Below are positions 43,010 to 51,167 of a DNA stretch of 64,000 bases, in pieces. The notes beneath the pieces were generated by a model. It worked only from the letters and a program-made list of their open reading frames with translations. It was not told where the DNA came from and ran no database searches. Each line of letters begins with the position of its first letter. Position 1 is the stretch's first letter. The stretch comes from Polyangiaceae bacterium (GTDB lineage: Bacteria > Myxococcota_A > Polyangia > Polyangiales > Polyangiaceae): NCBI GenBank assembly GCA_020633205.1, contig JACKEB010000022.1:150289-214288 (forward strand). The letters are read 5' to 3'. The translations under genes and the position numbers were made by a program.

Positions 43010-44047
43010 TCACCATTTCAGGCACTTGGGCTTGTAGCGGAAGCGGCGCTGCCACTGGACGTAGATCATGCAGGCGCCTTCCACGGACTTCGGCTGCGCG
43101 AAGTCTCCGTGGACCTCCGCTTCCTTGAGGAAATGTTCCACGGTCTTCTGCCGGTCGCCAAAGATCATGGGGACGCGGCCAAACGTAGCGAACTCGTTGA
43201 GCACGAGGATCAGGTACGGGTCCTCCATGCCTTTGATCGCAGGAGCCGTGTCCGCATCTCGGCGCATGGCGGCGATGATCGCGAGGGCCGCCTCGCGGCT
43301 CACCTCTTTGTCCTCGTGGCACACGCTCTGGCACTCGGCGTAGCGCTCTTGGTGCTTCCACTCGATGGACGCGCCGTCGACGACGGAGACGAGGCGGTTG
43401 TAGTTGTTCTCGTTGTCCGGACGCTCTTCCACCGAGTGGACTGAGGTCAAGATCGCGGCGGGGGCGCCCTTCGCCCACATTCCGCGGCGGTGGATGATCG
43501 CGTCTCGCTGAGCTGCAATGAGCCGGGGTTCCGCGGGGCCGTCGACGCTGAGCGCGTGGGCGAAGCCGTTGCGGATCTGGTTCATCTGCAAGTCGGGGCA
43601 GAACGTCAGCAAGCGCCCATAGCCGTCCCGGCGGGACATGTCGGCTTCGCAGTGCCAGACCCCGCGGCGCGCATTCAGCGTCGCCATCTTCGCGTTGGCG
43701 TAGAGCTCCTTGTAGGTCCAGCCCTTCCAGCGGTGGACGGTGCCGTAGCTCTCCAGAGTGTTGAACCCCGCGAGGCGGTTCGACGGGCCCGCGAAGGGGC
43801 CTGCCAGCGCGCGGAAGGTGTCCCCATCGTTGAAGTAGACGGGAGTCGCCTTCTTGTTGAGGATGACCAAGGTCTCAGGTTCGGCTGCAGCAGTGCTGAC
43901 AGCCGTACCCAGTCCAATCAGAGCCGCCAAAGCGAGCCAGGCGTGCGGGCGATGCCACAAGGGGCGTCGAGCACTCTTGGTTTTCGCCGACGCCTCACCT
44001 GGCGCACCGGTCGGGCCGGACACGCGTGGAGATGCACGCCGAAGCAT
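43010..44047 (-). CDS. SNase-like (thermonuclease-fold) exported protein
   Basis: A 345-residue protein with a basic, Pro-rich N-terminal region and a signal-like helix (AWLALAALIGLGTAVSTAAA). The staphylococcal-nuclease fold is visible: VYFNDGDTFRALAG (calcium-ligand Asp), NRLAGFNTLESYG, YGRLLTFCPDLQMNQIRNGF and RGMWAKGAPAAIL. Compared with staphylococcal nuclease, Arg35, Thr41, Glu43 and Arg87 equivalents are present but Asp40 is Asn, which may weaken calcium binding. The C-terminal 130 residues contain Cys-rich YAECQSVCHED. The gene overlaps or abuts the DNDG-repeat gene (its stop lies within the latter's start region) and heads the minus-strand unit. Confidence 0.83.
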   Translation of the reverse strand: MLRRASPRVSGPTGAPGEASAKTKSARRPLWHRPHAWLALAALIGLGTAVSTAAAEPETLVILNKKATPVYFNDGDTFRALAGPFAGPSNRLAGFNTLESYGTVHRWKGWTYKELYANAKMATLNARRGVWHCEADMSRRDGYGRLLTFCPDLQMNQIRNGFAHALSVDGPAEPRLIAAQRDAIIHRRGMWAKGAPAAILTSVHSVEERPDNENNYNRLVSVVDGASIEWKHQERYAECQSVCHEDKEVSREAALAIIAAMRRDADTAPAIKGMEDPYLILVLNEFATFGRVPMIFGDRQKTVEHFLKEAEVHGDFAQPKSVEGACMIYVQWQRRFRYKPKCLKW

Positions 44048-44549
44048 AGGGGGCGCACGAGAACAACAAACGTGGATTGACGTCAAGACACGAAGCAGCG
44101 CCAAAGAACGGTGACATGGAATGTCACCTGGCACGCTCAGCCAGCGATCGGAGGGGTGCACTGCTCGCGCGCGGAGCCGGCGCTGGGAAACCGCCCAGGT
44201 TTTTCCCAGTGCGATCTACAGTTCGCGTTTCCTTCAATCGGGCGTCGGTTTTTTCCCGTGTGAATGCGGGCGGGTTGGGTGGACTCGCTGTCCCGAAGCG
44301 TCTCAGCCGACTCAGCAACTGCCGTCGACCACCGAGCTATCTTGCGGGTTTGTAGCGCCGCAACACGCTACGGCAGCAACGCAGTAGCGCGCTGAGGCGA
44401 CCCGCGGTGTGCTCGTGGCTCGGCCGAGGAGCGAACTGCGGAGCTGCACCGCTCGTCACACAAAGCGCGCTTTCCTGTTCTCGACGTGAGGCGAACACAT
44501 GCTATGCCGGGCGCTTCGGCTATATTTTGATTGGATCCTTGGAGGTCTC
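44048..44549. promoter_or_regulatory. Shared regulatory region of the DNDG/nuclease locus
   Basis: These 502 bases separate the two divergent units of the DNDG/nuclease locus (SNase-like unit on minus, DNDG lipoprotein unit on plus). No gene is supported. They are relatively A/T-rich with several T-runs (for example GTTTTTTCCC at 44249-44258) and a GGAGG Shine-Dalgarno at 44541. Coordinated control of both units from here is plausible. No repressor site was identified. Confidence 0.5.
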
Positions 44550-45305
44550 ATGAATCTGCGTGCTCTCGCTTGTATTACGGCTTTGGTTTCAGTGCTCCCC
44601 ATCGGCTTCATGGCCTGCGCGTCGGATCGCAACGACGTCGACAACACCGGCGGGAGCAGCGGCAGTGGCGGCAACGCGGGCAACGGTGCTACTGGCGGCA
44701 ACGGCGGGTCCAGCGCCAGCGGTGGAACCGCGGGCAACGGGGGCTCGGGCAACGCGGGTAGCGGTGGCACTGGGAACGGCGCCGAGAACACCGAGGCCGC
44801 TTGCTCCGACCAAACCGACAACGACGGCGACAGCTACACCGACTGTGAAGACCGCGACTGTGACGGCACCGACGTGTGCAGCGAGACCGGCGCGGAGTGC
44901 AGCGATGGCGTGGACAACGATGGCGACGGCCGCAAGGATTGCTTCGACCCCGACTGCTACGGCAAGGACAACAAGGATCCAGCGTGCGTCGCTGATCCCG
45001 TGGAGGCCGACGAGGTCTGTGACGACGGCATCGACAACAACGGCAGCGGCTACGTCGACTGCAACGACAACGCCTGCCGCTGGGACAGCCCGCATTGCGA
45101 GAACACCGATGCATCGTGCAGCGACGGCATCGACAACGACGGCAACGGCTTCGCTGACTGCAAGGACTTCTCCTGCAGCAAGAACTTCGATGTGACCGTG
45201 TGCGAAGGCACCGAAGACACCTGTAGCGATAAAGTCGATAACGACGGCAACGGCTTCACCGACTGCGACGACTTCGCTTGCTCGGGCGTCGGGACTTGCC
45301 CCTGA
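44550..45305 (+). CDS. DNDGNG-repeat lipoprotein with Gly-rich stalk
   Basis: A 251-residue lipoprotein with a perfect GGAGG Shine-Dalgarno. The signal peptide ends in the lipobox FMACA. A Gly/Ser/Asn stalk of about 45 residues follows, then five 20-residue repeats of the same kind as in the divergent minus-strand proteins: CSDQTDNDGDSYTDC, CSDGVDNDGDGRKDC, CDDGIDNNGSGYVDC, CSDGIDNDGNGFADC, CSDKVDNDGNGFTDC, each completed by a Cys five residues later. It is expected to be an outer-surface, calcium-binding, disulphide-bonded protein. Six bases separate it from the nuclease-like lipoprotein gene. Confidence 0.85.
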   Translation: MNLRALACITALVSVLPIGFMACASDRNDVDNTGGSSGSGGNAGNGATGGNGGSSASGGTAGNGGSGNAGSGGTGNGAENTEAACSDQTDNDGDSYTDCEDRDCDGTDVCSETGAECSDGVDNDGDGRKDCFDPDCYGKDNKDPACVADPVEADEVCDDGIDNNGSGYVDCNDNACRWDSPHCENTDASCSDGIDNDGNGFADCKDFSCSKNFDVTVCEGTEDTCSDKVDNDGNGFTDCDDFACSGVGTCP

Positions 45306-45310
45306 GCCAA

Positions 45311-46474
45311 GTGGCGAAAAAGGCTGCAACGAGCCCAAGCGGTGGCGATCTGCGGATCGCTGAGCGCTTGGGCTCCGCTCATTTCCTTGCGGATCATGGT
45401 GTTGCGCGTGTCCTGACGGGCCTCGCGCTGATCGGTGCTCTGGTCGGCCTGGGCGCCTGTGCTCAGGACGCAACCACTGCAGAGGCGGACGGGGGCGCTG
45501 GCGGTGGTCAGGGCGGCTCGGCCGGCCAAGGTGGCGCTTCCCAGGGTGGCTCTTCCCAAGGCGGCTCCGCGCAGGGTGGAACCGGGGGTGAGTTCGATGG
45601 GGGGCCCAAGGTCCCCACTGAAGTGCGCATTGCCACGTTCAACGCCCGCAACCTCTTCAACGACCGCATCGATGGCGAGAGCTGGGTGCGGGACGAGGAG
45701 TCCAGCACGCCGACATCGGCGCAGTATCAGACCAAGCTTCGGGACACTGCCTCGCTGCTCGCGATGGTGAATGCCGATGTGCTGATGCTCGAGGAAATCG
45801 AGAATCGCTCGGTGCTGGACGACCTGGCGGATCGTCCTGAAATGGGTCGCGCGTACCCCTATCGCTACTTGATTGCTGGGAACGACCCCCGCGGCATCGA
45901 CATCGGGTTCTTGTCAGTGAGGCCGATTGAGAGCCAGTCGTCCCACAAGGATGACTACTTCGGGCGTATCGATATCTCTGGCGGACCCAAGTATCACTAC
46001 GCTCGCGACTGCCTGGAGATCCACCTGCGCGTCGCTGGGCGGCCACTGATTTTGCTCGGGGTACATTTCAAAGCCAAGAGCAACGACGACCCCGACAAGC
46101 GGCTCGCCGAGGCGCAGCACACTCGGTTCATCGCTGATTTCCTCGCGGAACAAGAGCCGGATGCGGCGATCGCGATCTTGGGCGATTTCAATGATTTCCC
46201 GGGGTCACCACCGATCGATGCGATCGAGGGCTCACCGCTCTTCCAGAGCACTGGCCAGCGCCTGCCAACGGCTGACGCTTGGTCGGTGTTTAGCAGCGCG
46301 ACGGGTACGGGAGTCGCCCTGCACGACGACGTGATCGTGAATCCGTTGCTGAGCTCGTACTACGTCAACGGATCCGCGCGCATCATCCACGACGACGAGC
46401 TGCCTCAGAACCTGGCCGATTTGAGTGACCACGCTCCGGTCGCGGGCACCTTCCTGATTCAGCCGCTGCTCTGA
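45311..46474 (+). CDS. EEP-family nuclease/phosphatase lipoprotein
   Basis: A 387-residue lipoprotein. The signal peptide ends at GACAQD and a Gly/Ser/Gln stalk follows. The endonuclease/exonuclease/phosphatase domain is complete: VRIATFNARNLF (Asn), VLMLEEIENRSVL (metal-ligand Glu), GIDIGFLSVRP, LLGVHFKAKSND (catalytic His), ILGDFNDFPGSPP (Asp/Asn), and LSDHAPVAGTF (Asp-His). It should hydrolyse phosphodiesters or phosphomonoesters at the cell surface. The GTG at 45311 is preferred; the frame opens 33 bases earlier at a TTG inside the preceding gene. It is co-directional with and 5 bases after the DNDG lipoprotein gene. Confidence 0.88.
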   Translation: MAKKAATSPSGGDLRIAERLGSAHFLADHGVARVLTGLALIGALVGLGACAQDATTAEADGGAGGGQGGSAGQGGASQGGSSQGGSAQGGTGGEFDGGPKVPTEVRIATFNARNLFNDRIDGESWVRDEESSTPTSAQYQTKLRDTASLLAMVNADVLMLEEIENRSVLDDLADRPEMGRAYPYRYLIAGNDPRGIDIGFLSVRPIESQSSHKDDYFGRIDISGGPKYHYARDCLEIHLRVAGRPLILLGVHFKAKSNDDPDKRLAEAQHTRFIADFLAEQEPDAAIAILGDFNDFPGSPPIDAIEGSPLFQSTGQRLPTADAWSVFSSATGTGVALHDDVIVNPLLSSYYVNGSARIIHDDELPQNLADLSDHAPVAGTFLIQPLL

Positions 46475-46540
46475 AGCTCATAAACTCCCGCCTGGCTGCG
46501 CTGTTGACCCCAGGGCGCCCGGCGGGAGATGGTCGCCGTC

Positions 46541-47320
46541 ATGAGCGAAGTGCGCGTCGACCAGCAGGGGCATGTGGCTTGGGTGATCCTGGATCAGCTT
46601 GCTCGGCGCAACGCGATGAATCAGGGCATGTGGCGACAGCTTGCAAGGGTAGCCGGCGAGCTGAACCAAGCGAGCGACGTGCGCTGCGTGGTCTTACGCG
46701 GGGCTGGGGAAGAGGCCTTCGTCAGCGGGGCGGACATCAGCGAGTTCCACGGTTTGCGTTCTGACCCCGGCCTGGCGCGTGAGTACGATCGCACCACGGA
46801 CGGGGCGTTTGCTGCGTTGCTGCAGCTGGATGTGCCCGTGCTCAGCTGCATTCATGGCTTCTGTGTGGGGGGAGGCCTGGCGATCGCGCTGTGTACGGAC
46901 ATCCGATATGCGTCAGAGGACGCGCGCTTCGCGCTTCCGCCGGCGCGACTGGGGATCGGCTACGGTCTGACGAACCTCCAGAACGCCCTGCGAGTGCTTC
47001 CGCCGGCGACGGCGAAGGAACTTTTTTTTACCGCGCGGCAATTGGGCGCGGAGGAGGCGCAGCGCCTGGGCCTGGTATCTCACGTGCTCCCCAAGGCCGA
47101 ACTCGACGCGCATGTGGCGGAGGTGGCCCGGAAGATCTGCGACAACGCACCGCTCACGTTGCGCGCCGCGAAGAGCGGGATCCGCGCGCTCACCACGGGG
47201 GACGCGTCGCTCTTGGTTCGCGCCCAGGGTCAGATTGACGCGTGTTTTTCGAGCCAGGACTACGCAGAGGGCATTTCCGCCTTCTTGGAGAAGCGGCGCC
47301 CTGGATTTCGCGGCGAATAG
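46541..47320 (+). CDS. Enoyl-CoA hydratase/isomerase family protein
   Basis: A 259-residue crotonase-fold enzyme. Landmarks: VAWVILDQLARRNAMNQGMW, CVVLRGAGEEAFVSGADISE (oxyanion hole), IHGFCVGGGLAIALCTDIRY (second oxyanion Gly), ARFALPPARLGIGYG and AKELFFTARQLGAEEAQRLG. The second catalytic Glu region reads LPPARLGIGYGLTNLQNALR rather than the usual PELxLG, so the classical second Glu may be missing. The ATG at 46541 is used; ATG at 46529 is alternative. It probably belongs to fatty-acid or amino-acid breakdown. Confidence 0.92.
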   Translation: MSEVRVDQQGHVAWVILDQLARRNAMNQGMWRQLARVAGELNQASDVRCVVLRGAGEEAFVSGADISEFHGLRSDPGLAREYDRTTDGAFAALLQLDVPVLSCIHGFCVGGGLAIALCTDIRYASEDARFALPPARLGIGYGLTNLQNALRVLPPATAKELFFTARQLGAEEAQRLGLVSHVLPKAELDAHVAEVARKICDNAPLTLRAAKSGIRALTTGDASLLVRAQGQIDACFSSQDYAEGISAFLEKRRPGFRGE

Positions 47321-47391
47321 CGGCCCCAAGCGAGCCCTGGTGCGCGCGAAATCCGGACGAAACGTTCGCGTTTGGCGCTAACCTCGCTGAT

Positions 47392-48771
47392 ATGGGGATC
47401 AGGTGGGCATGGGGCGTTGCCGCAATGGGCGTCCTCGCGGTGGGTTGCGCCGCTGGCGGCGACATCGAGGACAAGCAGCCCGCCGGGCAGGGCGGCACTA
47501 ACAGCGTCGGCGGAGCGTCGGGTAGCGGGGGCATTGCAGGCAGCGGGGCCGGCGGTCAGGGCGGCACCTCGGGGGACGGCGGCACCTCGGGGAACGGCGG
47601 CGCCTCCGGGAATGCTGGCAGCAGCGGTGCATCAGGCGCAGCCGGAACGGGTGGTAGTAGCGGCGGCACTGGCGGGAGCAGCGGTGCCTCCGGTTCCGCG
47701 GGGAGTGGTGGGCTCGCCGGCAGTGCCGGTAGCGGGGGTACTGGCGGCGTAGGCGGCGCCGGCGGTACCACCGGTGGCACCGGCGGGACAACCGTCGCAA
47801 ACGAAGCACTCGTCGCCGTGGGGCTAGCCGGATCGGCCGTCACTCGGGCGATCTATCGCGGGACTAGCTGGACTTCCGACACCGTCGCCCAGAACACCGA
47901 AAGCGGCGTCGCGGTGACGGCGGGCAAGCTGGGTGGCATGGTCGTGGTACGTGAGATTGGCAACAAGCTCCGCTACATGACGGTCGATACCGCGGGGAAC
48001 TGGAGTTCGTTCGCGGATCTGTCAACCGGCACCACTCGGGGCACTCCGGCAGCGGCTACGACGAGCAACGGGACCCATCGCCTGGTCTTCCACGGGGAAG
48101 ACTTCAAGTACTACTCCACCAACTACAGCGGCGGCGCCTGGGACGGTTTCGCGAACGTAGGGAACCCCCAGGCGTTTGGCCCACTGGAGGTGGGAATTGC
48201 CGCCCGGGACGCCGGCTTCAGCATCACCTACAAGGGAGACAACACGCGGCTGATCACCCAAGCGTTCAGCGGCATTTGGGACCCCACCGGGACGGATCAA
48301 GGGAGCACGGCGATTGTGGCCAACTCGCCCCCGGCGATCGCTGGGCGCGTTGCAGACTACGTAGTCGTCTTCGAGCGCAGCTCGGATCGCACCCTTCAGT
48401 GGATTTCCGGCGTGAACGGGACCGGCTGGAGTGCGCCTCAGGCAGTGGGTGGACCAGCCAATAACCAGACCTTCTCCGTCACCGCAACCGACGCCGGCGA
48501 CATCGTGGTGGCCTGGGTGTCCCTCGACGATCAGTCGCTCTACGCGGGCAAGCTGACCGGAAGCAGCTGGAGCGTCGCTCAGGTGGACAGCTTTGGGCAG
48601 CAAGGCTCTCCCGCGCTGGCTCCAGGGGTTGGTGGCCACGACGCGGAGCTGGTCTTCGTGCGGGGCAGTGCATTGCAGCACTCGAGCCTCACGGGGACGA
48701 CTTGGAGCGCCCCGACGGCGATTGCCTCCGGCGCGCCGCAGTTTGCGGGGCTGGCTCGCATGCGTTGGTAG
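47392..48771 (+). CDS. Lipoprotein with Gly-rich stalk and beta-propeller-like domain
   Basis: A 459-residue lipoprotein (lipobox LAVGCAAG). About 110 residues of Gly/Ser/Ala repeats (GGTSGDGGTSGNGGASGN-like) form a stalk. From about residue 140 the sequence has six to seven approximate repeats ending in Trp-Ser/Asp motifs (SGIWDPTGTD, NGTGWSAPQAV, GSSWSVAQVDS, TGTTWSAPTAI) with strands such as VVVREIGNKLRYMTVD, as in fucose-lectin or sialidase-like propellers. It is likely a surface glycan-binding protein. No catalytic residues were identified. Confidence 0.75.
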   Translation: MGIRWAWGVAAMGVLAVGCAAGGDIEDKQPAGQGGTNSVGGASGSGGIAGSGAGGQGGTSGDGGTSGNGGASGNAGSSGASGAAGTGGSSGGTGGSSGASGSAGSGGLAGSAGSGGTGGVGGAGGTTGGTGGTTVANEALVAVGLAGSAVTRAIYRGTSWTSDTVAQNTESGVAVTAGKLGGMVVVREIGNKLRYMTVDTAGNWSSFADLSTGTTRGTPAAATTSNGTHRLVFHGEDFKYYSTNYSGGAWDGFANVGNPQAFGPLEVGIAARDAGFSITYKGDNTRLITQAFSGIWDPTGTDQGSTAIVANSPPAIAGRVADYVVVFERSSDRTLQWISGVNGTGWSAPQAVGGPANNQTFSVTATDAGDIVVAWVSLDDQSLYAGKLTGSSWSVAQVDSFGQQGSPALAPGVGGHDAELVFVRGSALQHSSLTGTTWSAPTAIASGAPQFAGLARMRW

Positions 48772-48856
48772 GAGCAAGCTCAGGCGTGGACCAGCGAAGA
48801 TCGCCTACACGGAGGTTGCTGGCGGCGACGTCGCGCGCCCGCTGCTGCCCACCTGG

Positions 48857-49066
48857 TTGGCGGCTGGTGAGGACGAGTGCGAGGTGATCTGGACACTCCT
48901 CCACATCGGTACGCCACAGGTCGAATACACTCGCCACACCCCGCAGGTGCTGGATGAGTTCTACGAGCATTTGCGTGCGCTCAGTCCCGATAGTATCCGC
49001 GCGGAACAAAACGACGGTGCCTCGGCAATCCACCGTGGCGGTGTGACTGTGTACTGGCACGAGTAG
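48857..49066 (+). CDS. Possible small protein or gene remnant
   Basis: A plus-strand frame ending at 49066 has protein-like composition from about 48788 on (KIAYTEVAGGDVARP, ECEVIWTLLHIGTPQVEY, VLDEFYEHLRALSPDSIRAE), but it has no ATG or GTG start outside the preceding gene. The first available start there is a TTG at 48857 without a Shine-Dalgarno, giving 69 residues. It may be the 3' part of a gene whose beginning was lost, or a gene with an unusual start. No family recognised. Confidence 0.3.
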   Translation: MAAGEDECEVIWTLLHIGTPQVEYTRHTPQVLDEFYEHLRALSPDSIRAEQNDGASAIHRGGVTVYWHE

Positions 49067-49084
49067 TGTTCAGCGCGCGAAACA

Positions 49085-51049
49085 CTAGCGAGGGACGCGC
49101 CGAACGCCTGCCGGAGTCGCGAAATAGACGAAGTCTGGTCCAAGGGCCGGGTGCTCGATCAGGTTCGTGTCGTTGGAACTCTCAGAATACAGTTGCTCGG
49201 CCGGAAAGCCGCAGCTGTGCACGCGGTAGAACGCTCTCGGGGGCACGACACCACCCGCAAACGGTCCGGAGGCACCGAAGTAATTCCAAGGTGTGTCGGA
49301 GACTCCCGTGGCGATGGCGGGAAACTGCGTCCGCTTGTCGAGTTCTCGCTTCGCGCCGGTACCCAGGTTGATCGCTTCCAGTGATCCGCCGCTTCCGGTT
49401 CCCGAGCGGTTCGTCAGGTAGGCAACGCGCTTCGAGGAGGTGAGACCAACGCCGATGATGTTGCTACTGATCTCCTGCTCCTGACCGGTGACCAGAGACT
49501 TCGTCCAAATCGGCCCGGCGGAGACCATGATGACCGCGTCGTTGCCGTCCACCGCAATACCGCGAAGCGCCGTGCCCAGCGTCGTGGTGAAGAACTCCTC
49601 GCTGGACCCGCCGGTGATTGGCGCTCGGTAAACGATGGGTCCGAAGCCAGTCTGCGGGGGCTGGGTCCAGAGCGCATAGCCAGCCCCCACTGCCAGCTCC
49701 GATCCCTGGCTTGCTGCGGAGACCAACTCCCGGCTGCCGCCGCTGGTCGGTACTCGGTACACCGCGCCTCCTAACGTCGCGATGTAGTAGAGATAGCCGG
49801 ACTCCGCGACCAAGTACTTGGGCGTTTCCTGATTCGCGATCACGGTGCTGACCGCACCGCCTGCTTCGGGGGCGGACTTGATGTCGTTGCCCTCGATCCA
49901 GTAGAGGTTGCCCTGCTCGTATACCAAATACTCCGCGGTCACACCGGGGAGCACGAGGCTGTCGTAGCTTGCATCGCAGGTTCCGTTGACACACTGCCCG
50001 GCGCAAGGTTGGTTGCAGCCCCCGCAGTGAGAGTTGTTGCGCAGCGTATCCGCGCATTCGTTTCCGCATAACTGCTGCCCTGGAGGGCACAGTTTTGAGC
50101 AGGCGCTCCCGCTACACTTGGCCAGGCCACCGCTGGGGGCAGTGCAGGGCAATCCACAGCCACCACAGTTTGCCGTGTCCGCGGTGGTGTCGACGCAATT
50201 CCCACCGCACTTGGTGTAGCCGTCGTCGCACTGGTTGTCACAGCTTCCGGTACAAACCGGCGTCGAGTGAGGCTTGTCGGCGCAGGCGTTGCTCGCGGAG
50301 CAGCCGCCGCAACGACTGGGCGAGGCGGTGAGGTTGACGCACCTGCTCGAGCACTGCGTTTCTGGTGGGGAACACGCGGCCACACAACCCGCGGATTCGG
50401 AGCACAGCTCTCCCGCCTCACACTTCGTGGTGCAGCTTCCGCAGCGAGCGCCGACTAGTAGCGATGCCTCACAGCCATTGCTTGGGTCTCCATCACAGTC
50501 GTCCCAGCCGGAATCGCAGGTGTAGTTACAGGTGCCGCCGTTGCACGTTGCCGCCGTGTGCGCGCGATCCTCGCAGCGAGTGGCGCCGCAGGTGATGCCC
50601 TTTGGCTTGCACGTGCCCCCAACGCTCTCGTAGCCATCTCCGCAGCACTCCCAGTCCGCTGCAGTCGGGCCGCTTCCACCACTCCCTGAAGCGCCACCCG
50701 CTCCGGCCGCACCGGCACTCCCTGAAGCGCCACCCGTCCCGGCGCTGCCGCCCATGCCGGCCGCACCGGCACTCCCTGAAGCGCCACCCGTCCCGGTGCT
50801 GCCGCCCATGCCGGCCGCACCGGCACTCCCTGAAGCGCCACCCGTCCCGGCGCTGCCGCCCATGCCGGCATTCCCCGCTTGTCCTGCCACGCCACCATTC
50901 CCCGCGGAACCGCCTATGCCACCGGAACCGCCTGTGCCTCCGACGCCGGCCATTCCGCTCGCGCCACCTCCCGGGCCGTCGCCACCGCAGCCGGTGATGG
51001 AGAGGACGAGCGTGAGCGTGGTGAGGGTACTGAGACGCATGAACAGCAT
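49085..51049 (-). CDS. Large lipoprotein with Gly-rich stalk, Cys-rich modules and propeller-like domain
   Basis: A 654-residue lipoprotein (lipobox SITGCGGD). An 18-residue Gly/Ala/Ser unit repeated about three times (residues about 65-130) makes the stalk. Residues about 135-380 hold Cys-rich modules such as CGDGYESVGGTCKPKGITC, SCTTKCEAGELCSES, RCGGCSASNACAD and NCGGCGLPCTAPSGG, with the recurring pattern C-GG-C. The C-terminal 280 residues are repeated beta-strands (VLPGVTAEYLVYEQGNLYWI, YLYYIATLGGAVYRVPTSGG, AVGAGYALWTQPP), a propeller-like fold. Such proteins are common on myxobacterial surfaces. Start ATG at 51049 follows GGGG; ATG at 51040 is alternative. Confidence 0.83.
   Translation of the reverse strand: MLFMRLSTLTTLTLVLSITGCGGDGPGGGASGMAGVGGTGGSGGIGGSAGNGGVAGQAGNAGMGGSAGTGGASGSAGAAGMGGSTGTGGASGSAGAAGMGGSAGTGGASGSAGAAGAGGASGSGGSGPTAADWECCGDGYESVGGTCKPKGITCGATRCEDRAHTAATCNGGTCNYTCDSGWDDCDGDPSNGCEASLLVGARCGSCTTKCEAGELCSESAGCVAACSPPETQCSSRCVNLTASPSRCGGCSASNACADKPHSTPVCTGSCDNQCDDGYTKCGGNCVDTTADTANCGGCGLPCTAPSGGLAKCSGSACSKLCPPGQQLCGNECADTLRNNSHCGGCNQPCAGQCVNGTCDASYDSLVLPGVTAEYLVYEQGNLYWIEGNDIKSAPEAGGAVSTVIANQETPKYLVAESGYLYYIATLGGAVYRVPTSGGSRELVSAASQGSELAVGAGYALWTQPPQTGFGPIVYRAPITGGSSEEFFTTTLGTALRGIAVDGNDAVIMVSAGPIWTKSLVTGQEQEISSNIIGVGLTSSKRVAYLTNRSGTGSGGSLEAINLGTGAKRELDKRTQFPAIATGVSDTPWNYFGASGPFAGGVVPPRAFYRVHSCGFPAEQLYSESSNDTNLIEHPALGPDFVYFATPAGVRRVPR
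50702..50863. repeat. 54-bp in-frame tandem repeat
   Basis: Three nearly identical 54-bp units (starting near 50702, 50756 and 50810) encode the 18-residue repeat of the stalk of the lipoprotein on the minus strand. A partial copy precedes them. Differences between copies are single bases (for example GGCGCT versus GGTGCT), so the array is recent and could vary in copy number. Confidence 0.85.
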
Positions 51050-51167
51050 CTTACCCCGGATCAGCCCCCGTGTGGAGACTGCGCGCACGATTCCGCGCGG
51101 TCGACGGCAACACGCTCTATGCCCGGACACGCAAACGCGAATCACCTGTAGGGTTGATAGTCAGAGA

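Noticed and set aside
43017..43478. N-terminal extension of the eight-repeat DNDG protein
   Set aside because: It lies inside the SNase-like gene on the same strand in another frame and is Arg/Pro-rich; a signal peptide begins only at 43016-43004.
43010..44161. Prophage or plasmid origin of the SNase-like gene
   Set aside because: No phage, transfer or integrase genes are nearby and base composition matches the surroundings.
50702..50863. CRISPR array
   Set aside because: The repeats are contiguous, 54 bp, in frame and encode the Gly-rich stalk; there are no spacers and no cas genes.
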